14,592 nt of DNA from Ktedonobacteraceae bacterium (GTDB taxonomy: Bacteria > Chloroflexota > Ktedonobacteria > Ktedonobacterales > Ktedonobacteraceae): the NCBI GenBank assembly GCA_017354095.1, contig JAFMRP010000029.1, positions 1-14,592 of the forward strand, in the 5' to 3' direction. A program made the translations under genes and the position numbers. Under the pieces are notes generated by a model. That model was not told the origin of the DNA. It ran no database searches and saw only the letters and a list, made by a program, of their open reading frames with translations. Below are positions 7,498 through 14,457 of the stretch, in pieces; position 1 is the first letter of the stretch; the number at the start of each line of letters is the position of its first letter.

Positions 7498-7938
7498 ATG
7501 GAAGACATGCAAGAGAGACCATCAACGGCGTCAGATGTTCAGCAAGAGATGCTTCTCTCTCGTGTAGGCAGGATGCTCTTGCGCAGGGCACATCGCTTTC
7601 TCGCCTTGCTCCAAACAGCTCAGGTAGAGGTGGTGGCACTGCTCATCGATGGCGAGAATATCAGTCCCGATATCATAGCGCCTGCGCTTCTCGAAGCAGG
7701 AAAATTTGGCGGAGTCATGATTCGGCGGCTCTATGGCAATATAGCTTCTCCTGCGATGCAGCGCTGGAAAGAAGTCATGCCCCGCTATGGACTCCAGGGC
7801 ATGCATCAAGCGCCCATTGTTTCGGGCAAAAATACCGCAGATATTGCCTTAACGGTCGATGCCATGGATCTCTTCTATCGTGAGCAGGTCACCCGCTTCT
7901 GTCTGGTGACGAGTGACAGTGACTATACTGCTTTCTAA
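7498..7938 (+). pseudogene. NYN-domain (LabA/DUF88) RNase-like gene, truncated at a tnpB element
   Basis: The 146 residues cover most of a NYN domain, a PIN-like nuclease fold. The acidic residues are visible: D51 in LLIDGEN, D115 in NTADIAL, D121 or D124 in TVDAMDL, and D140/D142 in VTSDSDYT. In intact relatives the DSD segment continues as DSDYTPLV..LR..G with two more strands and often a C-terminal LOTUS domain. Here the frame stops two codons after DSDYT, 16 bases from the tnpB stop codon on the other strand, so the element's right end probably caused the truncation. I looked for the missing C-terminus beyond the element (9203-9400) and did not find it, so the far part was deleted or moved. 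The start has an AAAGG site about nine bases upstream. With the last strands missing the protein is probably inactive. Confidence 0.75.
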
Positions 7939-8080
7939 AATGTAGTAAAACGTGTTACAACACTCTCGTACCTGCTTCACAGCACGGCGTTTCACCCGAT
8001 GTTGCCAACGGGCCAGAGCGCCCCGCTCCACAGGCGAATTTCTGTCCCGACGAAGCCACTACCGGGACCCCCGTCATCAG
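7936..8080 (-). ncRNA. Predicted omega RNA (reRNA) at the tnpB 3' end
   Basis: In characterised IS605/IS1341 elements the guide RNA of TnpB covers the 3' end of tnpB and the right end, and its guide is taken from flanking DNA. Here that region holds a GAGCG-GGG-CGCTC hairpin inside the tnpB tail and the GTGTT/AACAC hairpin at 7952-7963. The guide would then be antisense NYN sequence below 7935. The position is inferred from the family and has no direct transcript support; boundaries are rough. Confidence 0.35.
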
Positions 8081-9202
8081 ACGGATCGCTTCAACTTTCA
8101 CATTTTGAGCGGCATTGCTATCACGCAAGATGTGAGCGCCGCACTGCTCGCAGTCCCATTCCCGATCAGAGAGCCGCAGGTCTTCTTTCACCCATCCACA
8201 CTGATGGCAGGTTTTGGAACTGGCGAACCAGCGGTCTACCAACTGCACGTACCCGCCGTGTTGCTCAGATTTGTACAAGAATTGCCGCTTCACCTCGAAG
8301 AAGCTGGCATCACTGACGGCTTGTGCTAAGCAATGGTTGGCGAGCATCCCTTTGGCGTTGAGGTCTTCCAGACCAATGAGCGCATAGTCCTTGACGATGG
8401 ATGTCGTCAGCTTGTGCAGGCTGTCTTTTCGCTGGTTCCCGATGCGATAATGAGTCCTTGCTAGTTTCGCGCTGTTCTTCCACCAGTTCTGACTTCCCTC
8501 TTGCTTGCGAGACAGACCTTTGGAGAGGCCTTTAATACGCCCCAAGTTGCGGCGATAGTGTTTTTGGTTTTCAAACTCCTTGCCTTCACTTGTCGTAGCA
8601 AGCACCTTGATGCCCAGGTCGATTCCGACGGTTCCTCCTCGATGAATAGGGATGACATGAGGAACGTCTACGCTGATGGAAACAAACCAATGTCCTGCCT
8701 GCTCAAAGATCGTTCCACTGAGTATCCTGCCATAGAGCCTGAGTTCCTCAGTCATGTTTACCTTGCCCAGTTTCGGGACGGACAACCAATGCCCGTCTGC
8801 GTGGAATTTATCATTGTTGAGATAAAAAGAAAGGCGATCATGCTTTTTGCTCTTGTAGCGTGGAAAGCCTGCTTCTTCCCCATCTTTGCGCGCCTGCTTC
8901 AGTTTGGGTTGTGTGCCCTCTTCCTTCATACGGAAATAATTGGTGAGAGCGGCAGAGAGGTGGCTAAATTCCTGCTCTGCCGCGCATTTGGTTACTTCCA
9001 ATACCCAGGGGAATTGCTCTCGCTTGATGCGGTTGTACTCGCGCTTGAGGTGACGCATAGTGACCCGTTGCCCCTCGGCTCGTGCTTGCTTCCATTGGGC
9101 CAGCGCCCAGTTGTAGCAGTGTCGTGCCACCCCGCAGGCTTTGCGGAAATAGGTAGCTTGTTCTGGGGTCGGGTTCAGGCGGATCACATGTGCCCGATTC
9201 AT
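7955..9202 (-). CDS. tnpB: TnpB RNA-guided nuclease (IS605 OrfB family)
   Basis: The 415-residue protein has the usual TnpB length and order. The N-terminus is a helix-turn-helix OrfB domain (RLNPTPEQATYFRKACG). The RuvC nuclease is split into GIDLG (D195), LEDL (E279) and RDSNAAQN (D361), and all three acidic residues are kept. A CxxC...CxxC zinc finger (C332, C335, C351, C354) lies between the last two motifs. TnpB uses an omega RNA to cut DNA matching its guide next to a short target motif, which helps the element persist. The start is ATG at 9202 with GGAGG five bases upstream, a strong site. The tail after residue 380 (SSGQKFACGAGRSG) is probably shaped by the omega RNA encoded there. 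Nothing suggests inactivation, although no tnpA is present. Confidence 0.92.
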   Translation of the reverse strand: MNRAHVIRLNPTPEQATYFRKACGVARHCYNWALAQWKQARAEGQRVTMRHLKREYNRIKREQFPWVLEVTKCAAEQEFSHLSAALTNYFRMKEEGTQPKLKQARKDGEEAGFPRYKSKKHDRLSFYLNNDKFHADGHWLSVPKLGKVNMTEELRLYGRILSGTIFEQAGHWFVSISVDVPHVIPIHRGGTVGIDLGIKVLATTSEGKEFENQKHYRRNLGRIKGLSKGLSRKQEGSQNWWKNSAKLARTHYRIGNQRKDSLHKLTTSIVKDYALIGLEDLNAKGMLANHCLAQAVSDASFFEVKRQFLYKSEQHGGYVQLVDRWFASSKTCHQCGWVKEDLRLSDREWDCEQCGAHILRDSNAAQNVKVEAIRLMTGVPVVASSGQKFACGAGRSGPLATSGETPCCEAGTRVL

Positions 9203-9347
9203 CAGTTCCTCCAGATATGCTTCCAGTGAACATGCAAGAGAGAGCTCACCAAGCTATTCTCCAAACCTGGCAAAAAAACGGCAAACAACCATCAAGATGA
9301 CCTTTACATACATTTTCAATCACTGGTGTTCCCTCCCAGAGCCGCAC

Positions 9348-9698
9348 CTACCCATCTGCGTCTACGCGATATTGGGTCCCATATTTTTGCGGTTTGCCCT
9401 GGTGCATGAGCCAGCGATCATAGCTGGCGGCAACGAACCAGCAGGCGGCAGGACGATATCCCTGAGCCACAGCTTGCTTCGCCAGTTCATGAGCCTGCCA
9501 GTAGTCTTCGAGACGCTCGCCATGCTGAAAAATCATGGCTGCGTGGAAATAATCCTCTCCTGCCTGCACCACCCCCTCTGACAGCTACACGGCAACCTGC
9601 TGGCGACGTGCACGATCTCGCTCCAGTGTGCCCTCGGGCATACCTTGATGGCGATCTGCTTGATCCTGCTGATAAAGTTCCTTCAATACTGCAAACAT
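9348..9698 (-). pseudogene. DUF6624-like gene interrupted by two in-frame amber codons
   Basis: From the ATG at 9698 (AAGGGA eight bases upstream) the frame reads FAVLKELYQQDQADR, then a charged ERDRARR segment, then TAG at 9585-9587. It resumes in the same frame as GVVQAGEDYFHAAMIFQHGE, then YWQAHELAKQAVAQGYRP, AASYDRWLMHQGKPQKYGTQY, then TAG at 9348-9350. The blocks DYFHAAMIFQHG, AHELA..AV..GYRPA and DRWLM.QG.PQKYGTQ match what I recall of DUF6624-type proteins of unknown function. After the second stop, VRLWE still fits the family's end before the sequence diverges, near the presumed left end of the tnpB element. Two stops without frameshift argue for point mutations in a dead gene, or less likely for amber recoding. 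Confidence 0.6.
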
Positions 9699-9765
9699 CA
9701 CTTGTTCCCTTTTCCAAAGCGGATGATCTCTTATCATAGATATTCTATACAATTTTAAGATCGTG

Positions 9766-9789
9766 TTCCAGCGAAGCACTCCGCTGGAA
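9766..9789. promoter_or_regulatory. Perfect 8-bp inverted repeat
   Basis: TTCCAGCG (9766-9773) and CGCTGGAA (9782-9789) are perfect complements around an eight-base loop. No T-run follows on either strand, so it is not a classic terminator. It sits between divergent genes and could be an operator or an mRNA leader hairpin. Confidence 0.35.
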
Positions 9790-9841
9790 GCCTGTTTGCT
9801 CACCAACATCGAACATTGCTCAGAAAACCAGCGGTGGGAAC

Positions 9842-9897
9842 CAGGTAGGAGCCTCGCGCGGTTATGGAGAGCACACGCAGGAGGTTGGTAGGAGTCT
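9842..9897 (+). repeat. Two degenerate copies of the 11-bp GGTAGGAG repeat
   Basis: CAGGTAGGAGCCT (9842-9854) and TTGGTAGGAGTCT (9885-9897) share GGTAGGAG plus flanking bases with the tandem copies at 1149-1170 and 3081-3102. They are 43 bases apart and not tandem. They may be decayed members of the same family. Confidence 0.4.
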
Positions 9898-10006
9898 GCT
9901 TTGTTATGCTGACAGAAGTATTGATGGATCGAGTGGCATGCGGGAAACGTGTGGCTCCACGCACATATTCGTCAGAAAGACGAGCAGTCACAAGGCAGGT
10001 GGCACC

Positions 10007-10519
10007 ATGTTATTCGCGCTCTGTGGCCAGTCGGCTGCTGGGAAAACCACCATCCAGCAGGCGCTGCTACACCAGTTGCCACAGTGTGGACGGTTGACAA
10101 CGGCGACGACGCGTGCATCACGCCCTGGGGAGACCTCAGAGGATTACCACTTTTTGACCCAGGAGCGATTCCAGGCCGCCATGGCAGCAGGGCAGATCGT
10201 CTGTCCGATTGTCCATCGGGGCGCCTGGTACGGCACGCTGCGCGATGAGATGATGGCCTGCCGCCATCACGACCGGGTGGGAGTGCTGCGGCCCGATAAG
10301 TTGCCTGAACTGGCACACCTGGCACCTATCATCAGTTTCTTTCTCCATCGGCTGGATCTAGAGCCAGATCGTACCGAAGACGAGCGGCTGATCCTGGCTT
10401 ATCAGACGCTTTGTACCTACCAGGTGACGAACGTGCCTGGTCAGGTGGAGCAGGCTGTCCAGCAGATTCTCACCCTGATGCATACGCATAGCGGAGGTTC
10501 TTATGACGCAACACACTGA
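10007..10519 (+). CDS. Guanylate kinase-like protein with reduced LID
   Basis: The 170-residue protein opens with a P-loop, GQSAAGKTT (residues 7-15). It then has the GMP-site signature of guanylate kinases, TTATTRASRPGETSEDYHF (31-49), and HRGAWYGTLRD (70-80), which corresponds to the family's YGT segment. The family transfers phosphate from ATP to GMP or dGMP. Two things differ from a housekeeping enzyme: the usual 'DIDVQGA' strand is replaced by VGVLRPDKLPEL, and the arginine-rich LID is shortened to HRLDLEPDRTEDERL. The substrate may therefore not be plain GMP. I chose the ATG at 10007 because the P-loop strand begins there and AGGCAGGTGG precedes it; the ATG at 9938 is the alternative. 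Its last 17 bases overlap the radical SAM gene, which suggests translational coupling. Confidence 0.8.
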   Translation: MLFALCGQSAAGKTTIQQALLHQLPQCGRLTTATTRASRPGETSEDYHFLTQERFQAAMAAGQIVCPIVHRGAWYGTLRDEMMACRHHDRVGVLRPDKLPELAHLAPIISFFLHRLDLEPDRTEDERLILAYQTLCTYQVTNVPGQVEQAVQQILTLMHTHSGGSYDATH

Positions 10520-11420
10520 GATCACCTGCCTGCACGAGCAGCACTCGACTGATGGCAGTATCAAATTTCTCTGGCAGCTGGCCGATGGCAAGACGGTCGA
10601 GTCGATCTATTTTACCTTCCGCGAGCAGTATTACACCTGCATTTCCAGCCAGGTCGGCTGCAACGTCGGGTGTCCCTTTTGTGAAACCGGCAAGCAGCGG
10701 GTGCTGCGCAACCTCACTGCTCAGGAACTCTATGCCCAGGTTGCCCTCATTGATGGGTGCGTGCGTGCAGCAGGGGGACCTGCCATGCTCGATCACGTCG
10801 CGCTGGCCGGGATGGGAGAGCCGCTGCTCAACGTTGCAGCCGTCGTGGCCGCTGCCACCCAGTTGCGCGCAGATGGGCTGACCGAAACGGTGTCGCTCTC
10901 AACCTCTGGGGTGGTCCCACGCATATATGATCTGGCCCAGACAACAGAGACCAGCGTGAACAAACTGTTTCTCTCCCTGCATGCGACCACCGACAAGGTG
11001 CGCAACCACCTGGTACCACTCAATAAGAAGTATCCCCTGGCGTCCGTGCTGGAGGCGGCTACCCATTTCTTTGCCCGGTCCGGGGAGAAAGTCACCGCCA
11101 CCTACCTGCTCTTTGCCGATCTCAATGACACCCAGGCGGATCTGGCACGCTTGCTGCGGCTGCTGGATCCTGCCATCTATATCGTCCAGTTCTCGGAGTG
11201 GAACCAGGTTGCTGACTGTGCCTTTCAGCCTTCTCCGCGCCTGGAGTATTTTCAAGACCAGCTTCAGCAGGCTGGCTATGAGGTCTTCATCCAGCGCAGC
11301 AAGGGAGGTGATATCGATGGGGGCTGTGGCCAACTGCGCTCACGGACCTTGCCTGTGATTCCTGCCGCAGCACGTCCGACGGCGATCTCGACTATGAGAG
11401 CACGAGATGAGGAACATTGA
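10503..11420 (+). CDS. RlmN/Cfr-like radical SAM methyltransferase lacking the N-terminal RNA-binding domain
   Basis: The 305-residue protein carries the radical SAM cluster motif CNVGCPFC (C53, C57, C60) and the GMGEPL motif (103-108). It also has the two catalytic cysteines specific to RlmN and Cfr: C46, seven residues before the cluster as in E. coli C118, and C275 in DIDGGCGQLR, matching C355. SLHATTDKVRNHLVPLNKKYPL (158-179) is also typical. RlmN and Cfr methylate C2 or C8 of adenine in 23S rRNA (RlmN also in tRNA). Before 'DGSIKFLWQLADG' only about 17 residues remain, whereas normal members have some 80-90 residues forming an accessory RNA-binding domain. The substrate may therefore be a different RNA or a free nucleotide. 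GGAGG five bases before the ATG at 10503 supports the start. The C-terminal 20 residues are low-complexity. The gene sits between purine-handling genes. Confidence 0.85.
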   Translation: MTQHTEITCLHEQHSTDGSIKFLWQLADGKTVESIYFTFREQYYTCISSQVGCNVGCPFCETGKQRVLRNLTAQELYAQVALIDGCVRAAGGPAMLDHVALAGMGEPLLNVAAVVAAATQLRADGLTETVSLSTSGVVPRIYDLAQTTETSVNKLFLSLHATTDKVRNHLVPLNKKYPLASVLEAATHFFARSGEKVTATYLLFADLNDTQADLARLLRLLDPAIYIVQFSEWNQVADCAFQPSPRLEYFQDQLQQAGYEVFIQRSKGGDIDGGCGQLRSRTLPVIPAAARPTAISTMRARDEEH

Positions 11421-11489
11421 TAAGAGAGATTTTTATGTCATCATGGGATACTTATCACGAAATATATATCACATAATAGCAGGAGCAAC

Positions 11490-12140
11490 ATGTTTGTGAA
11501 GCACACCGAGAAACTGCCGCGCGCGTTTTATCAGCGGAACACGCTCCAAGTGGCCCGCGACCTGTTGGGCACCTATCTGGTACGGCGGCTTCCCTCTGGA
11601 GAAATACTGCGCGGCAGAATCGTGGAGACCGAAGCCTACGCCGGTATCTACGACCCAGCGAGCCATACCTACCGGGATCGGCGCACCGAGCGCAACGAGA
11701 TCTGGTATGGTGAGGGTGGGTTTGCCTATGTGTACCAGATTTATGGGCTCTATTTTTGCTTAGGGCTCATCACCGAGCCACCGTCCGTACCCGGCGCAGT
11801 CTTGATCCGCGCTGTGGAACTGCTGAGTGGTCGACAGGCACTGAGCACAAATGGCGAGAGTGCCCCAGAAGCCATGGCATTATCAGGAGTACAGCGCGGT
11901 GACGGCCCCTCGAAGCTCTGCCTGGCGATGCAGATTGATCGACGCTGCAACGGTCTGGATCTCTGCGGCGACGAGTTATTTCTGGAAGTAGGAGACACAC
12001 CCTGCCAGTTTGCAGACGTGGTGTTCACGCCACGCATCAATATCGACTATGCCGGGGCAGGCGCCCTATCCTATTGGCGCTACTACCTGCGCGGCAGCCC
12101 TGCGGTCTCGAAAAAAACGTACGAACCCTTGCGGGCCTAG
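11490..12140 (+). CDS. Alkyladenine DNA glycosylase (AAG/MPG family)
   Basis: The 216-residue protein matches the AAG/MPG fold throughout. The catalytic region is GRIVETEAY with E48 as the general base, Y50 stacking on the flipped base and H59 in DPASH, all at the same spacing as human E125, Y127 and H136. FAYVYQIYGLYF (79-89) contains the tyrosine region that intercalates into DNA, followed by AVLIRAVEL and GDGPSKLCLAMQID, the last slightly altered from the usual GPGKL. The enzyme cuts the glycosidic bond of 3-methyladenine, hypoxanthine and related damaged purines in DNA, starting base excision repair. AGGAG lies four to five bases before the ATG. A 69-base gap separates it from the radical SAM gene, so it may have its own promoter. 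Its TAG stop is in frame with the next gene. Confidence 0.93.
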   Translation: MFVKHTEKLPRAFYQRNTLQVARDLLGTYLVRRLPSGEILRGRIVETEAYAGIYDPASHTYRDRRTERNEIWYGEGGFAYVYQIYGLYFCLGLITEPPSVPGAVLIRAVELLSGRQALSTNGESAPEAMALSGVQRGDGPSKLCLAMQIDRRCNGLDLCGDELFLEVGDTPCQFADVVFTPRINIDYAGAGALSYWRYYLRGSPAVSKKTYEPLRA

Positions 12141-12188
12141 CGCCAGGGGGGCTATCCCAGCCTGAAACAGCCACCACCACAGGATCTC

Positions 12189-13238
12189 TTGACCCACCTG
12201 GCCCGGCAGGAGGAGCAGACCAGGATACATGAAGATGCCCGCCGCCAGCTTCAGCACCTGCCCAAAGTGGAGCTGCATCTGCATCTGGAGGGGATGATGC
12301 GCCCCGCGACCTTGCGCTCCTTATGCGAAAAGAATCAGGTGCCGTTGCCGGCTCACGTGCAGGCGAGCGAGGCACACTATTTCGCAACCTTTGATGAGTT
12401 TGTGTACACCTATCACCGAATCTGCCAGGCTCTGGCACAGCCAGGCGATTTTGCCCTACTCATGGCGGATGTGGCAGCGTATCTCCGACGGAACCATATT
12501 CTCTACGCCGAGATTGCCTGGACCCCCTTCCTCTATCTCAATCGTGGCTTGCGCTTTGCGGAGGTGATGGAGGTCTTGAATGAGGCATTGGAAGCCCATA
12601 ATATCGCCGACCGTGTTCACTTTCTCATTGATGTCCAGCGCGACCATGGCCTGGAGGTTGGCACCCGGGTCTTCGAGCAGGTTTTTGCCACCCACAATCA
12701 ATGGCGCATCGCCGGGGTAGGGCTTACCGGCCAAGAAGAAGGCTTTCCGCCAGCCGAATACCGGCAGCTCTATCATCAAGCACGCGAATGTGGTCTTGGT
12801 ACGACGGCTCATGCTGGCGAATATGGCACGGCGAAGGATATCTGGCAGGGCGTGCAGGCGCTGGGAGTGCAACGCATTGGGCATGGCATTCGAGCGGTGC
12901 ATGACCGAGCACTGCTAGACATTCTGGCGAACCAGCAGATCCACCTGGAGATCTGCCCAACGAGCAATGTGCGCCTCCAGCGCGTGCTGACCTATTCGGC
13001 GCACCCCGTTCGCACACTCTGGCAGGCCGGGATTCCTTTGGGGCTCAACACTGATAACCCCGCGCTCTTTGGCATTGATCTTTCTGACGAATATCACAAG
13101 GTCATGGAGCATCAGGGCTTTGGGCTGCGCGAGATGTATCAGAGTCTCTTACACAGTGTGCAGGCCTCCTTTCTCTCTGCGGAACGCAAACACGCTCTGC
13201 GACAGCAGCTCACTCAGGGATGGAGGGACGTATGCTGA
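12189..13238 (+). CDS. Adenosine deaminase-family protein (non-ATG start)
   Basis: The protein has the full metal set of the adenosine deaminase family: HLHLEG (H30 and H32), HAGEY (H208, E211 as proton shuttle), GHG (H232) and NTDNPALFG (D289). Such enzymes hydrolyse adenosine or deoxyadenosine to inosine and ammonia; relatives act on adenine or aminodeoxyfutalosine, and the exact substrate is not readable here. No ATG or GTG is in a good position: the frame is open back to the TAG of the glycosylase gene (12138-12140), and I use TTG at 12189, which has AGGA five bases upstream. The first 25 residues (LARQEEQTRIHEDARRQ) lie before the family's usual start and may not all be translated. Its end overlaps the kinase gene by seven bases. 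At about 349 residues the length is normal. Confidence 0.88.
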   Translation: MTHLARQEEQTRIHEDARRQLQHLPKVELHLHLEGMMRPATLRSLCEKNQVPLPAHVQASEAHYFATFDEFVYTYHRICQALAQPGDFALLMADVAAYLRRNHILYAEIAWTPFLYLNRGLRFAEVMEVLNEALEAHNIADRVHFLIDVQRDHGLEVGTRVFEQVFATHNQWRIAGVGLTGQEEGFPPAEYRQLYHQARECGLGTTAHAGEYGTAKDIWQGVQALGVQRIGHGIRAVHDRALLDILANQQIHLEICPTSNVRLQRVLTYSAHPVRTLWQAGIPLGLNTDNPALFGIDLSDEYHKVMEHQGFGLREMYQSLLHSVQASFLSAERKHALRQQLTQGWRDVC

Positions 13239-13951
13239 TCTGTGTTGAAGGTTGCCTCGGCGTCGGCAAGTCGACGCTGGTGCAGCGCGTGACTGAGCGG
13301 ATAGCCAGCGCTTCTTTTTATGAAGAGGTAGCGGTCAACCCCTTTTTGCGCGATTTTTATCGCGATGCCAGTCATTATGCGTTGCATGCACAATATACTT
13401 TCCTGCTGCTACAAGCCCGCCGTTATCAGGAAGCCCTGACATACGTGGGCAAGGACCGAACCGTGACGAGTGCCGCGACCGCACACCCTCCGCTGGCCTC
13501 TGGATCGGACACCCTGGCCATCTGCGACTTTCATCCCTTCAAAAGTCTGATCTTTTCCAAGGTGGTGCTCCGCGAAGAGGAACGGGAACCACTCAGTCAG
13601 CTTTATCGCCTGCTCAAGATCCCGCGTCCGGATCTGGTGGTGTACTTGCGCGCCGATGAACATACGATTCTGGCTCGGCTCAGGAAGCGCAACGATGTCT
13701 ACCGGACCGATATTGATTTTGCATACATCACCCAGGTGTGTTGCGCCTATGATGATTTTTTCCGAACCTACCAGGGTCCGCAAATCACCATCGACACCAC
13801 CCATATCGACTATGTCCGTCATCCCCAGGAACTGAGCATCCTCTTACAGCAAGTCCCTCTGCTTTTTCCCACACAAAAGCTCCCAGGCCAATCAGAGTAT
13901 CTCGGCAGCGCAGGCACCTATCGCACCGAGAAGGAGCCGAGAACGCCATGA
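13232..13951 (+). CDS. Deoxynucleoside kinase (dNK/dGK-like)
   Basis: The 239-residue protein has the P-loop EGCLGVGKST (6-15), the EEVAVNPFLRDFY segment (31-43; the Glu is the likely base and NPFL..FY is a dNK hallmark), and DFHPFKSLIFSK (99-110) in place of the DRS-type motif, as in bacterial deoxyguanosine/deoxyadenosine kinases. A LID region RLRKRNDVYR follows (149-158). It should phosphorylate a deoxynucleoside, probably a purine, to its 5'-monophosphate. I chose the ATG at 13232 because GGAGG lies five bases upstream; 13220 is the alternative. The start overlaps the deaminase stop (ATGCTGA), so the two are almost certainly translated together. A segment of about 20 residues (73-94, DRTVTSAATAHPPLASG) is low-complexity and looks like an insertion; the last 35 residues are also not family-like. 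Confidence 0.85.
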   Translation: MLICVEGCLGVGKSTLVQRVTERIASASFYEEVAVNPFLRDFYRDASHYALHAQYTFLLLQARRYQEALTYVGKDRTVTSAATAHPPLASGSDTLAICDFHPFKSLIFSKVVLREEEREPLSQLYRLLKIPRPDLVVYLRADEHTILARLRKRNDVYRTDIDFAYITQVCCAYDDFFRTYQGPQITIDTTHIDYVRHPQELSILLQQVPLLFPTQKLPGQSEYLGSAGTYRTEKEPRTP

Positions 13952-14457
13952 AGATGCTATGGAAAGCGCAACCGACAACACCATCGGCGGCCTCTCGCCT
14001 GCTGGCGCCGGAGCGCGAACTGCATGCGCGCATCCGTGCCTTGCTGCGTCGTGCACGCAAGCAGGAGACCTGGGAGGCGTCCACTGCGCCTGTAGTCCTG
14101 ACCATCCTGGCTGATCAGCTCTGCCTTGATATCGAACAACATCGCTGGTGGCTCACAGGCCAACCGATCCATCTCACGCCCAAAGAATTTGCCCTCTTGC
14201 GTGTGTTGATGCAACATCCACGAAAGTCTCCGACGCACCGTTTCCTTCTGCAAGAGGTCTGGGGCCAGATCTATGGCGTGGAACAGGAATATGTGCACGT
14301 AGCGCTCGCACACCTGCGTGGCAAGCTCGAAGCTCATCCCGCCCATCCTCGCTACCTTTGGACAGACACCGGCGTGGGCTACTGTTTTGCTGATCCGACA
14401 TTCCCAAACAAGCCAACAGACGAGGGAGACCTGGGAGGAGCAGATGATCACCGTTGA
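13948..14457 (+). CDS. OmpR/KdpE-type winged-helix DNA-binding protein without receiver domain
   Basis: Residues about 60-150 form an OmpR/PhoB-type winged helix close to that of KdpE: LTPKEFALLRVLMQHP, then FLLQEVWG, the recognition-helix region EQEYVHVALAHLRGKLEAHP, and the wing TDTGVGYCF. Before it is only a short segment whose ELHARIRALLRRARK (24-38) resembles the linker normally found at the end of a receiver domain. The receiver with its phosphorylated aspartate is absent, and no sensor kinase is nearby. It may therefore bind DNA constitutively, respond to something else, or be the stub of a truncated response regulator. The ATGA overlap with the kinase gene favours co-expression with the cluster. 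It could control the purine cluster itself; that is inference from position only. Confidence 0.82.
   Translation: MKMLWKAQPTTPSAASRLLAPERELHARIRALLRRARKQETWEASTAPVVLTILADQLCLDIEQHRWWLTGQPIHLTPKEFALLRVLMQHPRKSPTHRFLLQEVWGQIYGVEQEYVHVALAHLRGKLEAHPAHPRYLWTDTGVGYCFADPTFPNKPTDEGDLGGADDHR

Larger units (their letters stand above)
7935..9290 (-). mobile_element. Orphan tnpB element (IS200/IS605 group, IS1341-like), ends approximate
   Basis: The element carries tnpB but no Y1 transposase tnpA, as in IS1341-type elements, so it would need a TnpA supplied elsewhere to move. Its right end is placed near 7935 because NYN coding similarity stops there. The left end is tentatively put at 9290, just after TTGAT on the minus strand (9291-9295). 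That pentamer is the target motif of the well-known ISDra2 TnpB, so this is only a guess for this element. A small hairpin (GTGTT/AACAC, 7952-7963) overlaps the tnpB stop and may be part of the right-end structure. The element lies between two broken genes, NYN and the DUF6624-like gene. Confidence 0.6.
9699..10006 (+). other. Intergenic region between the DUF6624-like remnant and the purine gene cluster
   Basis: No gene is supported here. The stretch 9731-9755 is AT-rich with a small palindrome (ATAGA-TAT-TCTAT). It also contains a hairpin at 9766-9789 and two degenerate single copies of the 11-bp repeat (9842-9854 and 9885-9897). The promoter of the plus-strand cluster should be here. An upstream ATG at 9938 is in frame with the first gene but adds 23 unalignable residues. 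Confidence 0.45.

Noticed and set aside
8501..9229. A 242-codon plus-strand open frame opposite tnpB
   Set aside because: Antisense to an intact tnpB with a good start and conserved motifs on the other strand.
12037..12438. A minus-strand open frame over the glycosylase/deaminase junction
   Set aside because: High arginine and proline content typical of an antisense frame; both plus-strand genes are well supported.
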